Positions 22,601 through 34,345 of a DNA stretch of 64,000 nt are shown in pieces; positions within the stretch are counted from its first letter, which is position 1, and each line of letters begins with the position of its first letter. The translations under genes and the position numbers were made by a program. The notes beneath the pieces are model-generated. The model searched no databases. It saw nothing but the letters and a program-made list of their open reading frames with translations, and was not told where the DNA came from. This stretch comes from Larix kaempferi (taxonomy: Eukaryota; Streptophyta; Pinopsida; Pinales; Pinaceae), in NCBI GenBank assembly GCA_027924585.1, contig BSBM01000592.1:2604001-2668000 (forward strand), given 5' to 3'.

Positions 22601-23897
22601 TGAAACATACCTGTAAGCCATACCTGTCAAGATTGCTTGTAATATTCTTATGGAAGGCCTTAGCCTCATCTCCCTCTGAAACAGGAACTTCTTCACTTAT
22701 GCAGGTGACCAATCCATCCTCTTCTAGGATTAACCCAATCCACTTGATTTGTAGGAACTGGATCTGGAGTTGTAATAGGGTTTGTCAGAGAAACCCCAAA
22801 AATTCAAACTTTGAATTTCAAACTTCCGAAAGGATAGAAATATGTGCCTTGATGAGCTAATCAAGCTGGTATATTTAGAATTTGAAAACCGCAAGTTTCA
22901 CTCCTCAATTTTGCCTTTGAAACTTCCAGATTCATTGGACGTGACCCCGAACTGGGGTTTGATGAAGCCCACTCTTCTGCCCAATCAAAAGGTTTGATCC
23001 AAACCTCTAAGCTTTTATTTTTATGAGGAGCTTCCAGCCATGGTCACAGATTTCAAAAATTCCCATTTTTGCAGAAGCACTAATTTTCCACTTTTATGAT
23101 CAAAGTCCCGAACTAGGGTCTGATCAAGCCTAGCCTTCTACCCAACCAAAAATTATGATCTTGGCCTCTAAATTTCGATTTTGATGAGTAGCATTCAGCC
23201 ATGGTCTCCAATTACAAAAATTCCAACTTTATCCAAAACCCTAAATTCCGGAAGCAATGAATGAAGGTGCTAAAAAATAGTTCTGTTTTGACAAAAATAT
23301 GTACCTGATTGCTTCTGGTGTAACTCTGAACTTTTTGATCCACAGGGTCTGCAAAATTTTCCTGAGATATCCTGACCTTTCATCTTTCCATCTCGACAGG
23401 TCTCACCTCAATTGGATTCTCTAAGAGAGAGTTATGCCAAGTGTCGTAATGTGACCTGTTTATGGGATAAAATAGGAGAGCGAACTTGTACGGCGTGCCA
23501 CGTGTCACTGGTTCAACTTCGGCCTCTGAATTTTTTTTTTGAGATAGTACAGTCTGTGTAGTACCTGTCGCTTTTTATGAACTTTCATTTGGAGCTTCCT
23601 AGCTTAAGTTATGACCTTTTTTCCAAGGTCACCTGTTTTTGACTCAGATCTGGAAGAGGTAGAAACCCTATATTGTACAGATCATAAATCACAAAGTACA
23701 ACGAATTAGAGGTTGTCCTTTGGACACAAGGTCATGGGGATCTGATATTTGACCTGTAAAAGTTTCAGACCCAAAAAATTTTCCAAAACGAATTTATAAC
23801 GAAAGTGCTACGATGACTGGTTTTTTTCTATATCAAGCCCTAGCATCGTAAGTGCAACAAGTGTCATACATGCCATATCATGCCTTCTTTCAGGCTA
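22601..23897 (-). other. Element D leader
   Basis: Aligns with the leaders of E and F, including the 63-codon frame (about 23590-23393, ending VEMER). In D its ATG is GCG and an A-run near 23530 has altered residues. No protein family recognised. Confidence 0.55.
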
Positions 23898-23909
23898 GCT
23901 CTGATACCA
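23898..23909 (-). promoter_or_regulatory. Primer-binding site of element D
   Basis: GCTCTGATACCA, the complement of TGGTATCAGAGC, abutting the 5' LTR. Confidence 0.95.
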
Positions 23910-24599
23910 TGTTAAATTTTTGGAATTTACTTCAATCTGATCTAGGATCTTAACTAAGAGAACAACATGTACAGCAAATCTACAGCATATCAATCATGGA
24001 CACAATAATGCAAGCACACAAGAGACATAGAGTTTACTTGGGGAAAACCCTAAAGGTGAAAAACCCCAATAACTTCCTCAGAGATAGATAGAGCAATGAT
24101 ACAACCAGAATACAAGAGATAGTCTTCTCCTAGCAGCAGAGCCTCCTCCTCCACAAGTGCGCCACTCTCCAAAGTGTGGATGAGAGAATAGAATATGTAA
24201 AATGAGAGAGACACACTCTCTATTTATACACTAACTTGACTTGACCTTTACTCAACTAGGTCGGCCTCAACTTAACCACTTAGCATAATGCTGATTGGGC
24301 CGACCCCGACTAGGGTGGTCTAATAACCCTTTGACCCACATGGCCGACCCCCAATAGGGTGTTCTAATAACCCTTTGACCCACATGACTTATACAGGGCC
24401 GACCCCAACAAGGTGGTCTAATAACCCATCAAGTATAAGTTACGACACTTACAATATAAATGACGACACTTTCGTATAGAGGAATAATAACATCTCTATA
24501 GGAATACAACCACTTCCGTATAGAGGAATAATAACATCTCTATAGGAATACAATATACATATATGTGAAATACATTCCGAAGTTACATATATATCAACA
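23910..24599 (-). repeat. 5' LTR of element D (690 bp)
   Basis: Plus strand TGTTAAATTTTTGG...ATATATCAACA; pair of 10849-11495. Holds three tandem GGTCTAATAACCC boxes (24298-24430) and a TATAAATAGAG promoter box near 24219-24229. A 45-bp duplication (CTATAGGAATACAA units) at 24470-24553 is absent from the 3' LTR. Confidence 0.95.
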
Positions 24600-25079
24600 T
24601 GGAGTTGGGATGGGTATGGTAGTCACTGGAATAGGTACAGTGATTGGAATGGTGGATGTGGCCCCCATCGAGGGCATACCCAAAGCGGGTGTGGTAGCTG
24701 GGTTGTTGCTGGATGCTCCACCAATAGTCCCTACAAAGAAAGGGTTCGAAGTCATGCTAGCCATGGGGTTGGTTGGTGCAATGTAAGTGGGTTTCTCGGA
24801 CTCTGCCTCAGAATCAGAGTTAAAATAAAGGGCGTCAGTGTCGGGGGATGGAGCTCTGCGTCTACGACGAGTGGATTCGATTGATGAAGCTCTACGTCTA
24901 TGATGGGTGGTGTCAAGTGAACTGTGCTGTGGGGGCTCTCCCCAGAGGCGTCGAGAATGTCTCGGGGACTCAATGGTGACAGATGGTGTCAAGTCTCTGG
25001 GGGTTGTGTCGAGTGAAAAACAACTCAAAAACCCTAATGCAGTTGAGTGTGCAGAAGGAGAGCGCAAAAAATATGGCAC
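24600..25079 (-). pseudogene. Element B: gag N-terminus
   Basis: A 160-codon frame from ATG at 25079 runs to the D insertion. It has an Arg/Ser-rich patch (RRRASSIESTRRRRRAPSPD) and then a low-complexity stretch rich in Pro, Thr, Ile and Met (PIPVTTIPIPTP). It joins in frame to PPVAHTT at 10848 across D. The ATG at 25079 is the first in this frame; the true start is uncertain. 24600-24604 is the right TSD copy of D. Confidence 0.75.
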
Positions 25080-26624
25080 TCAGGCCAACAACCAGCTCAA
25101 ACACTCATTGTAACAGTTGTGCTACAATAAGTGGAGCATCAACAAAAATGGTTAGAACACCAACAAGCAGCAAGTTTCCTAAAAAATAAAAATAGTGGAC
25201 TCGCTAGACCAAAGGGAGGTAAGGGAGCATGCAAACACCTAGTTAAATAGTATTCTGACTCAACCAGACATATCCTTTGCAAGGTGATGAAATCCAAGTC
25301 AGACAATATGGATAGTAGAGTCAAGTGGCTAAAGATATCCCCCTACTGGGAGGGACATCGGGTAGTCAATCCTAGAAGAAAGGCAACTAAGATACCCCGT
25401 TCATGACATGTCCAGAAAAGGTGAATCTAAAGTTTGGTTCTATCGCCGTTGTATCCCCATACGGGTGATACACCGAGAACTACGAAAGGTATCCTTTGGT
25501 GAATGAATGGATTGCGATATTCCACTCAGGCCTCTGGAACCAGTTTGGCTACTTCAACCCTCCTAGGGGAGAGGCCCTCTGATAAACTGGTTGTGACCGT
25601 GCCAAAAAATACTAGGGTATTTTGGTTCCCTAATGGACAACAACTATGTCTCAAGTGTAAGCGACCGAGGGGTGTTATTTGGATTCCTATCCCCCCGACC
25701 CTACCTAACTACAATATTCTTATGTGTTCCCCAAGTGAGGTTAGAATGTTGGTTGTGTTAAGTAGTATTTTAGGGCTCACTTGAATTAGGTGACAGAGTG
25801 TGTGCATGTGAGATAATGAACCCAAGTAAAAGTGCCACAGGGGTGGGAAACTTTCTAACTAACAATAATAATGCAGAAATTAAACTTTGAAATGCAAAAT
25901 TTTCTCTTTTCAATTAAAATGCATAAACTTAAGAAATTTTGTAAAGGGAATAGAAATAATACTGCAAAAAAAGGTTGTAGGGAAGTATGGCTGCAGATGG
26001 GACAGGTGCAGAAAATATTGCAGCAAAGTTCGGGGTTCAAACAGGGAAAAAGTGTAGAAAACAGATCGTGGGTCTGCGGTGAAACTGCATGGTCGGATCG
26101 TGGGAAACAGGTCGACAGTCGTGGGCGGACTGCAGGAAAATGGTTGAAAGCCGCAGGCGGATCGCAGGAAAATGGCTGAAAGCCACAGGCGGATCGCAAG
26201 AAAATGGCTGAAAGCCGTAGGCAAATAATAGGAAAATGGCTGAAATCCGCAAGCGAATTGCGGGAAAATGGCTGAAAGCCGCAGGCGGATCGCAGGAAAA
26301 TGGCTGAAAGCCATAGGAGGATCACAGGAAAATGGTTGGACAGCCGTCGTCGGACCGCAAGAAACATGCTGAGAGCCACGGTCAGATCGCAGAAAACAGA
26401 CTGAAAATTGTTGGGAGATTGTCGGAAACAGTCTAAGAGCCGCGGTCAGATCGCAGCTAACAGTCTAAAAGCCACTATCGGATCGCAACTGCAGGGAAAA
26501 AAGATGCGGTTTATGGCAGCAAACCCGATTGCTGAAAGGGACAGTCGAAAGGAAAAAAACAGAAAAATATTGCAGAAAATTAAAAACGTCTAAAAACTAT
26601 AACCACAAATTCAAAGGAACACGA
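25080..26624 (-). other. Element B leader with a 32-bp tandem array
   Basis: From the primer site to gag. 25080-26040 shows nothing recognisable. 26050-26470 is a degenerate array of 32-bp units (AATGGCTGAAAGCCGCAGGCGGATCGCAGGAA; AATGG at 26171, 26203, 26235, 26267 and 26299). The minus-strand frames through it (134-174 codons, FQPFSCDPPAAFSHF repeats) come from the repeat. Confidence 0.7.
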
Positions 26625-26636
26625 GGCGAGTCACCA
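26625..26636 (-). promoter_or_regulatory. Probable primer-binding site of element B
   Basis: Plus GGCGAGTCACCA, four bases from the 5' LTR. It ends in CCA as a tRNA 3' end would, so the minus strand reads TGGTGACTCGCC. I cannot name the tRNA. Confidence 0.6.
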
Positions 26637-26640
26637 AAAC

Positions 26641-27385
26641 TGTAGCTAGGGTTTTCGCCCTAGATTGTGCAAATGAGCACCTACTAAGGAGAAGGGACTC
26701 CTTAGTAGCAGTTTAGTAAAAATAGTAAAAGCAATACAGTAAATGAAAATAGTAAATTTAAATTAGCTTGTGCATAAAGAGAAAAGACAAGATAATAAAA
26801 TGTTTTTTGTATTGATTATACCTTCAATGTGAGGCTGGTGAAGCTCTTACAGCAGTCCAAGAGGGTTGCTTCCAAGCTCCAGTGTTGTTCCTTCTCCTTC
26901 TCCAAAGGGTTTTGGATATGGGCCAAAGGGGCACTCAAATGTGAAAATAGCTCAAAAGGGTGAGCTAGGGTTTCAGGAGTGATTTTGGCAGAGTAAGGAT
27001 AGGGATGACTATGGATATGAAATGGGGAGCCTCCATCACCTATTTATAGGTTTTTTAGTGGTGGAGTGCTGACCCATGGTTTTGGGCACCATATGGTTTA
27101 GGTCAGTTGTATAGGGTTTTTGCCTCCTTTTTTCTCTCTTTTTCCTCTTTTTTGTATTTTTTATTCCCTTTTTAGAGGGTTTTTGCTATTTTTGGAGGAA
27201 TTTAACTTATTTTGGGGGGAAAAGGGGGGTTTTGGCCTTTTGGAGGCTTTTTTAATGGTTTTTTGGCCTTTTGGAGGCTTTTTAATGGTTGTTTGGGGTT
27301 TTGGAGGCAAATATGGTAGGAAATATGGACCAATGAGTCATGTAATGGGGTAGATGAGGTAGTGAGCACTTTTTGGGTGTTAACA
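26641..27385 (-). repeat. 5' LTR of element B (745 bp)
   Basis: Plus TGTAGCTAGGG...GTGTTAACA; pair of 3208-3951. Minus-strand promoter box TATAAATAG (plus CTATTTATAGG near 27040-27050). On its right the flank is element A gag. Confidence 0.92.
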
Positions 27386-28500
27386 ACTCCTCTAACATTA
27401 TACAAGCTCTTGGGGTTCTTCTTTGCAATTGGGAAATCTCTAAGCATGTGGTTTTCCCCACAACCCCAACACTGAAGTGGCCCCATCAATGTCCTATCCC
27501 TGCTATAGATGGATTGAATTATCTTCTTGCTTGTTGGCCTTGCGGAAATCTCCTACGCTAATTCCTGAATGGTGGTTTAAACTCACATTTCTTCTGATCC
27601 AACCTTCCCTTGATTTTACCTTTCCACGCTGGCTATGCTTCTACTTTACCTTTATTTTGCTGATATAAATGCTCTTCCATCCTGATAGATTCATCCAAGC
27701 TTGGTGGATTTACAAACTCTATCAAATTGTTATAGTTATGTGGTAGACTACCAAGGAAGCATTGAATCTTCACTCTTTCATCCTTGATGTAGTCCACATA
27801 CCTCAGCAACTCCATAAACTTATGAACATGATCATCCATAGTGTTTTGTCCTAGCTTGAGTTCATTGAACTCTTTCCTATTGCTATCATAGTACCTAGAT
27901 TATAGGTAGTTCTCCTGAAAGTATCCTTGGAATCTACCCCAGCTGACTCTTCTTTCACTAATTCCTTTCACTTGCATGAGGTGATCCCCCCAAATAGAAG
28001 ATCTTCCACTAAGGTTGTAGATAGCAACCTTAGCCTTTTCATTCTCTGAATATTCATGCATTCTGAAGTACTTCTTTATCCCAAGAATCCATGGCTCTAC
28101 TTCTTGACCTTCTTTACTTTCACCATCAAAGTTAGGAGACCTTTCCTTCCTAAATTCACCATGTGGAATACCTCGGTGCTTCTTCCTATTCTTACTCTTA
28201 CTGGCAGTGCATCTTGGGATCCCTTAAGAACCCTCTGAATCGGTTGACTTGCTAGAAGAAAACTTAGGAGAAGGTGTCTTGTTCCTTCTGCCTACAGAAC
28301 CTTTTCTAGGGCTTGGAGTTCTTCTCATGGAACAACCCTTAGACTGACTTTCTGCATTCCTTTCTTCTCGGACTTCGTGGCTCAGGTTAGAACGACCGTT
28401 AATCCTTTTCTACAAGTCGATCAGACTCTGCAAGATGCCTGCATTGAGCTGATGTTTCTCTTATTACTCTTTCATAATCCACTCATTAAAGCTTACCATA
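27386..28500 (-). pseudogene. Element A gag
   Basis: Minus-strand segments: FDGESKEGQEVEPWILGIKK and YFRMHEYSENEKAKVAIYNL (about 28150-28000), a TAG near 27900, then frame 27839-27633 with VHKFMELLRYVDYIKDERVK. The zinc knuckle is at 27475-27435: CWGCGENHMLRDF, a CX2CX3HX4C knuckle whose last Cys is Phe. The frame stops at the B insertion (KSLYNVRG). Gag is the RNA-packaging structural protein. At least one stop and one frameshift break it. Confidence 0.85.
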
Positions 28501-28891
28501 GTCTCAACCAAGTTTGGGGGCGTCACTTTCTCCCTTCTTCCATCAAACTCGGCTTATGTATGTGCTTCTTGCACATTCTCACCCAGTACATCATCTTTTG
28601 GTCCAAACGGGTCTCGCGCGTCATTCAGAGTAACCATACTTACACCGTTTTGTGCGCTGCACTCTGCTGTAACTCGTCTTACAGCTGCTGCTATCTCTGT
28701 GCATATCAGATACACTCTATTAGACATCACATGCATGCAAATAAGCTTTATCATACCCATTCAAACCAAAAATTATTCACTTGAACAAAAGTTAATCAAA
28801 TAAGTTCATTTAAAAATCACGCCATGGGCGCATTTCTTGACCAAAATCCATGCACGGTCTGGCCCAAACAGCTCCCAGTGCTGCAACTGAA

Positions 28892-28903
28892 TCTCTGATA
28901 CCA
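28892..28903 (-). promoter_or_regulatory. Primer-binding site of element A
   Basis: Plus TCTCTGATACCA, minus TGGTATCAGAGA, three bases (GAG) from the LTR end TGTGACA. This spacing is usual for chromovirus-like plant elements. Confidence 0.85.
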
Positions 28904-28906
28904 CTC

Positions 28907-31598
28907 TGTCACATCCCCATCGACCTACCTGGCCACTGGAGACCATGATCCATTTTGTTTCTCCCAAAACATAGACTGAGTGCCTATACACATAGTCAGG
29001 AGAGTTTGGTTCCACAATCTGCAACTCGCAGCTGCGAATCCGCAACCTTCATTCTGCAACTGCAAATCCTACAATCCACATCCTGTAGTCCACAACCCGC
29101 AATTGTGGATGCGGAAACGTAGAATCCCAACTTCCGCACGAGGTCACTCCCGCAACCCGTAATAGTTTGTCTTGCATTTCGTATCCCGCATTCCACATCT
29201 CGCAATTGTTGATGCAAAATTGGGGAAACCCAGAAGATGAAAACATACACTTGGAGATCCCGCAACCCGCAAGGCAGTTGGTCCCACCACCTACATCCCA
29301 CAATCCGCAACCCGCAGTTGTGGATGCAGAATTGCGGAAGCCCCACATAATCTCAAACTTTGACAGTCCCGCAACCCGCATCCCACAATTGCAGATGCAG
29401 GATTGCGGAAACCCAAATTACGTATAGTTGTGAACTTGGTGATTCAGCAATCCGCAACCCGCCAATGTGGAACCATGCGTGCGGAACTCTGCCTTGTAAG
29501 GGAATTTCATCAATTTCTTCAAAAGGGCATAACTTCTTCCTCCGGCATCTAGATGGGGCAAGGTTGGTACCGTTGGAAAGCTCTTGGAAAGTCCTATCCG
29601 ATGGTAGGATCCCCCTGATCAAGTGAGGTATCTAACCTTCCCATTTTCTTCTCTGAAGTTTTGTCTATATCCCACTTAGACACTTCCAACCTTCTACCTG
29701 CGAGGATCTTCCCTTCTATCTAACCCACAAAGGTTCCTCAAATCACTTCCATGGATTCTCTTCCTTCTCAAGGATCAAGTGTAAATATACATCTCCTTCA
29801 CAGGGTTAGTATGCATAAACATTCATTACAAAACAACGAAACATTATCATTCATTATAACATGTATGATGCATTAATAGGTTTAATCAACCCATCTATCA
29901 TATGCAAGAATTACAAGGAATTAAGCTCATGCAATATGATATATACATACAACAGTGAAATCAACCTCTTACTCAGGTCTATATATGACTTCATATCAAT
30001 CTCATTCGTATTCATACATTCCACAGTTCCACAATTATACATAAGCATTCATCACAACAATGAGACAACATCATTGACATAACAAGGAATAGTTATCTTT
30101 CAATTCTGAAGCAACTGGCTAAGTGAGAGCAACGTTCCAACACACCTTAGATTTATGTCCATTCTATACTATTTCAGCTCATAAATCACTGCCAAGTTGG
30201 GCAGTGTATCCACTAAGGAGGGCTAACAAGTTTTCTCACAGTCAAGGCTCCATTCTCATTCTAAACGAGTCTGTAGTTGGGTTTATGAAGCATTCCAGGG
30301 CTCTTACCCATGCTAAGCAAACCTACAGTGGCTATCAAGCAATCCAGGAACAACAAGGCATTGCCAAACCAATGAGCTCAAGCACAGAGCTGTAGGCATC
30401 TCAGCAATTAGTTGACTTGGAACCCACAATACCTACCACATCCAACACAAGGAAGACCTTCAAGACTGTTACATAGTCTCTCAAGGCATCTTCCCTTCCA
30501 GTGCTATTCCAGGATGGGCATAGAAAGGTCTGATCACTCTTAGCCAACCTGGCACCCACAATACCTACCACATCCAACACAAGGAAGATCCTATCACTGC
30601 TGCATAGTCTCTCACAATCCTTCCCCACTCCTTCCCTTCCAATGTTGTTCCAGGATGGGCATAGAAAGGTCCAGTCACTAGTTCATTGAGACAATAGACT
30701 TCACTGGGTTTATAAAGCAACCCAACTCTTTCCCATAGTTCAACAACTGATTCGTTACCAGGCTTGAGGATTCCTCACGGCCACTCTGCCAATGCCACTC
30801 TGCAAACTCTTCTATCAATACCACTATGTCCCTGTAACTGGGTTTCCACACAGGGTGGTTACGGTTATCAAATCTTAGGATTTTTCCTCCACACATGAAG
30901 CACGATTAACCTCATATTTCCATCTTTCTGGATAGGTTTGGTGCATATAGAAAATACAGGAACGAATTCTCTGTGAGGGTCCATGGCTCGTGAATGGCAA
31001 GTGTGTGTCGAGGCGAGTGAGGGAGTGAGTGAGGAGTGAGTAATGTTTATATGTCTCTCCCCATGAATGAATGAATCCTCCTCCGGATAGTCAAACAGGT
31101 TTAGCGAGTTTCCCTAGGAAATTGAGTGTCATCCTGTTCAAGCGATCAGATCCATGACCTACCATACAAAATCGTAGGCATGCTCCATACTCCAGCGGCC
31201 TCAGTCATCAGGATTCTCAACCACCCACTGCAGTTGCATTAATGTCAAAAGGGAGTTCCAACGGGTTCGCAGTCAGACATGTGGCAATATGGGAAACCAA
31301 TCCCAAACCCCCTCACCTCTCCCTATTGGATACACATGCCCCCTTCTCATTCCATGCCTCCTTAACTAGCTTCTTGGCTATTTTATTCATTCAGTAATAA
31401 TTACATCATTTACATTCCTTCATGGCTTAACCATCCCATGAATAATCAAACTATCCAAATACTTGCCTAAGCAATAAACTTAATCATCCACTAGTGGGGC
31501 CTTGGCCTTAAGCTCCACACTAGGGAAAATACACACACTGTAGATACGTAGTATTTACATCAAATCCAAATACATCAAGGGAAAAATGGGGTATTACA
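28907..31598 (-). repeat. 5' LTR of element A, 2.69 kb
   Basis: Minus strand TGTAATACCCC...GGGGATGTGACA, a TG...CA LTR. Inside, 29030-29470 is a degenerate tandem repeat of CCGCAACCCGCAATTGTGGATGC-like units, and 30420-30670 is a 131-bp duplication (ACCCACAATACCTACCACATCC). Minus-strand frames here are repeat by-products. The partner 3' LTR is outside the window or deleted, so no TSD can be tested. Confidence 0.8.
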
Positions 31599-33744
31599 TT
31601 GTGTGTAGGGTGTGCTCGAAAAGCTCTGTCACATAGGGAGATAAACCAACTCGACCAGACCTCTACTCTATGGGACCTCATCATGAAAATTGACCTCTAA
31701 TCAACTCGTTCTCACGGGATAGAGAATAAGACATGAATGTTGAGATTTCATTCTCATGGGTGGTTGGTGTATTTAAATACTCTCAAGGGGTATTGGAGAT
31801 ATTTAATGAATCTGACACCTATTATTATGATAGGGAATTCAATCCCTCTACGAATCTTGAACTCCCAAATTTTGATTTACAGTTCATCACTATGTATCCT
31901 TATTTAGGGGGATGGTATGAGGTTAGAAAGAAGAATTTAAAAAAACGAAAGATCACGGATTATATCTCAAAAGGACAAAAATGAATTGTATTTTATTTAT
32001 ATAAAATTACACTTGGAAGTGTATTATGCACAAAGCTTTATAGGAATGATATGAAATGTCAGTAGTAGTCCATGGGGTAATTCCTTGGGTTAATCCTACC
32101 TCTATGAATTTTATGGGATTCACTCAACATCCCCACTAGATTAGGTTTCCAAAGCTGCAACCGAACAATTTACCCAGAATACCATTCTTGAAATAAGGGG
32201 AGGTGCTTTGAGGGTGTATTACCCATAGTTTTGACTTGGAATGTATCTAACCAAAAATATGTAAATGATGTAAATATGCTAGTGCGGATTCATAGTGCGG
32301 ACCTCAAGGCCAAGGGACGACTAGCGAATGGCTAGGAAGGTATGATGTATATATTTTTAATTGGATTGCGTGGTTGGCTTGTCATGCCAATTTATAATAT
32401 ATGTAAATATTATGTGCGTAAATAACAAAATGGTCCATGAATGGCTATGCAAAGAGAACCAAAGGGGCTATGATTCGACCATAGGGGAAGAAGAAACATG
32501 GTTTGTGGGAGACTACATACTTGCTGCCAAGTGCCAACCTTATAACTCACCCAAATTTTTTCATGTGCTTTGAATAAGCAAATTATCTCCTTTTTTACTA
32601 TTCTCCAATCATTTAATGCATGTGTGAGGTTGGTGGGAAAATTTACCTCGTGCACTTATTGAAGCATGGGGTTGTTTGCACTTTTGTGATAGTTGTGTCA
32701 TGATTTCTATGGCTGTAGGTGTTGTTCATGGTGATTGAGACTACGAAGTGGAGTTTCGTGAACAAGTCCCATTATTTTCCTATTATGACATTGGATAGAC
32801 CTTTAGCACAATCCCGTTGTAGAACTAACATATTAATGGCATGTACAACATCCTTGGAGGCGATTGTTAACCAACAAAGGTCATATGTGAAGGTTTGAGG
32901 GCATGTTAATGGTGTTTGATCCTAAGAAACCCTATCTAGATATTGAGGATAATACTTCACTCTACAAACCAATGTTAAGGGCTATAGGATGTTGTTTCTT
33001 ACTAGGACTATGGTTAACGCCTCGAGACCCATCCACAATGTGTGAAACATATTAATTGCATAAATATACAATTCCTAAAGAAAAGACCCCCTATCAAGGG
33101 TTCGTGTTGTTGTGTATATGGTTTGTTTTTGGAACTTGAGATCAAGAAGGTTCAATTATGGGTTAAGACTCTTGTTTACCCCATTGTCCATGTGGTATGG
33201 TCCAAACATATTTCTAGTGGATAAACCACTCTAACTCTTGTATAGAACCACTACAAAAGACTAATGAGATGGTACAAGGAATCACTCAAGGTTCTCAAGT
33301 TTGAGAAGGTTCAACAATATCCATGAAGTTGTTAGTTTTTTCCCTCAACCATGTTCAAAATCTTGCAACCCATCCTTAAGAAAAGGTTTGTACTATAGTT
33401 TGCAGGTACTGATCATGGGTATTGATTATGACATTAGAAATACCTCTAGACTTATTCTTGGTGCACAACTAATGTATTGATGGAATCTAGAGTATTATTG
33501 GAGGTGATTGTTAACCAACATAGGTCATACATGGAGGTTTGAAAAACATTATAATTTTTTTTGGTATTAATATAAAAGTCAAACTTGTTTATGACTATAG
33601 TCTCTATGTTGACATGGACTAATAATGTGAATGATAATGTTATTAATAAAATATTAATAATAGTGTATGAGTATTACGATTATAAATATGTAAATTTTAT
33701 TAATATTATAATAATAATATTATTAATGTTTTTATTATTATATA
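31599..33744. other. Host intergenic sequence, no gene recognised
   Basis: An 83-codon plus frame (31733-31984, ending KKNLKKRKITDYISKGQK) has no recognisable domain. A 55-bp motif GATTGTTAACCAACA.AGGTCATA with flanks recurs at 32859-32920 and 33505-33555. AT content rises from about 33560 (TTAATAATATTA runs). Confidence 0.5.
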
Positions 33745-34345
33745 TACTAATAATGAACTATTAATAATACTATATAGATATTTGTAACATTTTTATAATA
33801 CAAATTTTATAAAATGTTAAATTACAAATTAATTTTCATAAAATCTAAAATAACAAACTTGATCTCTATCATTATATGAACAATTTATTCATACTATCAT
33901 TAATTTTTACCTAAAACTCTTTTTAATTTTTACACAAAATACTTCATATTTTTGGGCAGAAAGTGACTGTGTAAGGTGGAAAATGAATGCAGACTCAAAT
34001 CGGCTTCAGATTTGTATCAGTAAATAGAAATGAAAACCATATACAAAGAATATAAAATAAAATAAGCACTGCCATATTGCTATGAATCAAACAATTCTGG
34101 AATCAAATGTGGAATTTCCTCAAGAGCATCTGAAATAGGTGGTACGCTGAACAAAGATTCCATCTACAAAGATGAAAAGTTACAAATGAAGTTCAGGAAA
34201 ATGTCAAACCAACAAAATACAAAGGTGTGGAAGGCTAACTAATCATCTTGTGACTTACAAGGGTTTTAAGATGCAGGTGTCGAGCATATACAAATAACCA
34301 CATTTGGCGACACATGAATTATTAAGGTAAAACGTTAGCAACCAC
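33745..34345 (-). pseudogene. Two-exon gene tail, copy 1
   Basis: The minus strand reads ...VYARHLHLKTL in an exon ending at 34259. A GTAAGT donor follows, then a 95-nt intron (34258-34164) ending TTTGTAG. The last exon, 34163-34080, is 28 codons including TAG: MESLFSVPPISDALEEIPHL, then IPELFDS. The 3' flank is AT-rich. I do not recognise the protein. Upstream exons are not apparent. A diverged copy is at 36825-37380, nearer the cullin gene. It could be a duplicated 3' end of a host gene. Confidence 0.55.

Larger units (their letters stand above)
10849..24599 (-). mobile_element. Element D: Ty1/copia LTR retrotransposon inserted in element B
   Basis: 5' LTR 23910-24599, initiator-Met-tRNA primer site 23898-23909, leader, copia RT and RNase H remnant (about 21180-20090), an inverted-repeat array (19208-19801), and a 3' LTR 10849-11495 preceded by a purine tract (minus strand AAGAGGGAG). 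Gag, protease and integrase are not recognisable, so the copy is defective. Length without element E is 6.8 kb. TSD is TGGAG on both sides. Confidence 0.95.
3208..27385 (-). mobile_element. Element B: gypsy element with gag and protease but no polymerase
   Basis: Bounded by LTRs of 745 bp (5', 26641-27385) and 744 bp (3', 3208-3951), both TG...CA type with the 3' copy ending ATTAACACCC. The total is 24.2 kb, or about 10.4 kb without inserted D/E. Coding runs 25079-24600, then (after D) 10848 to about 6750: gag, zinc knuckle, protease, a second zinc-knuckle region and the first residues of the RT region. RT, RNase H and integrase are missing. In their place are 2.8 kb of non-coding sequence with tandem repeats. 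Flanks are GGAGT and TGAGC (minus strand), a decayed target duplication in element A. It resembles TR-GAG-type non-autonomous elements. Confidence 0.85.
1382..31598 (-). mobile_element. Element A: Ty3/gypsy chromovirus-like LTR retrotransposon, host of the nested stack
   Basis: Minus-strand order: 5' LTR 28907-31598, Met-tRNA primer site, gag (about 28500-27386), then after the element B insertion protease, reverse transcriptase and RNase H (3207-1382). Integrase and the 3' LTR are absent, cut off at the LTR fragment near 1381. Without the insertion about 6.0 kb of A remains. Joining gag at 27386 to protease at 3207 across the insertion keeps one reading frame if one 5-bp target duplication is removed. 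The 2.7-kb LTR and the gag/RT wording fit the Tekay/Del group of chromoviruses; that clade call is inference. Confidence 0.8.

Noticed and set aside
25855-26379. 174-codon minus-strand frame rich in Phe, Pro and Arg
   Set aside because: Product of the 32-bp leader array in element B; several overlapping frames are equally open.
28554-28784. Overlapping frames (135 plus, 68 minus) upstream of element A gag
   Set aside because: They lie in the leader/gag N-terminal region of a decayed element; the plus frame is antisense, and the minus frame is only possibly the gag start and is broken.
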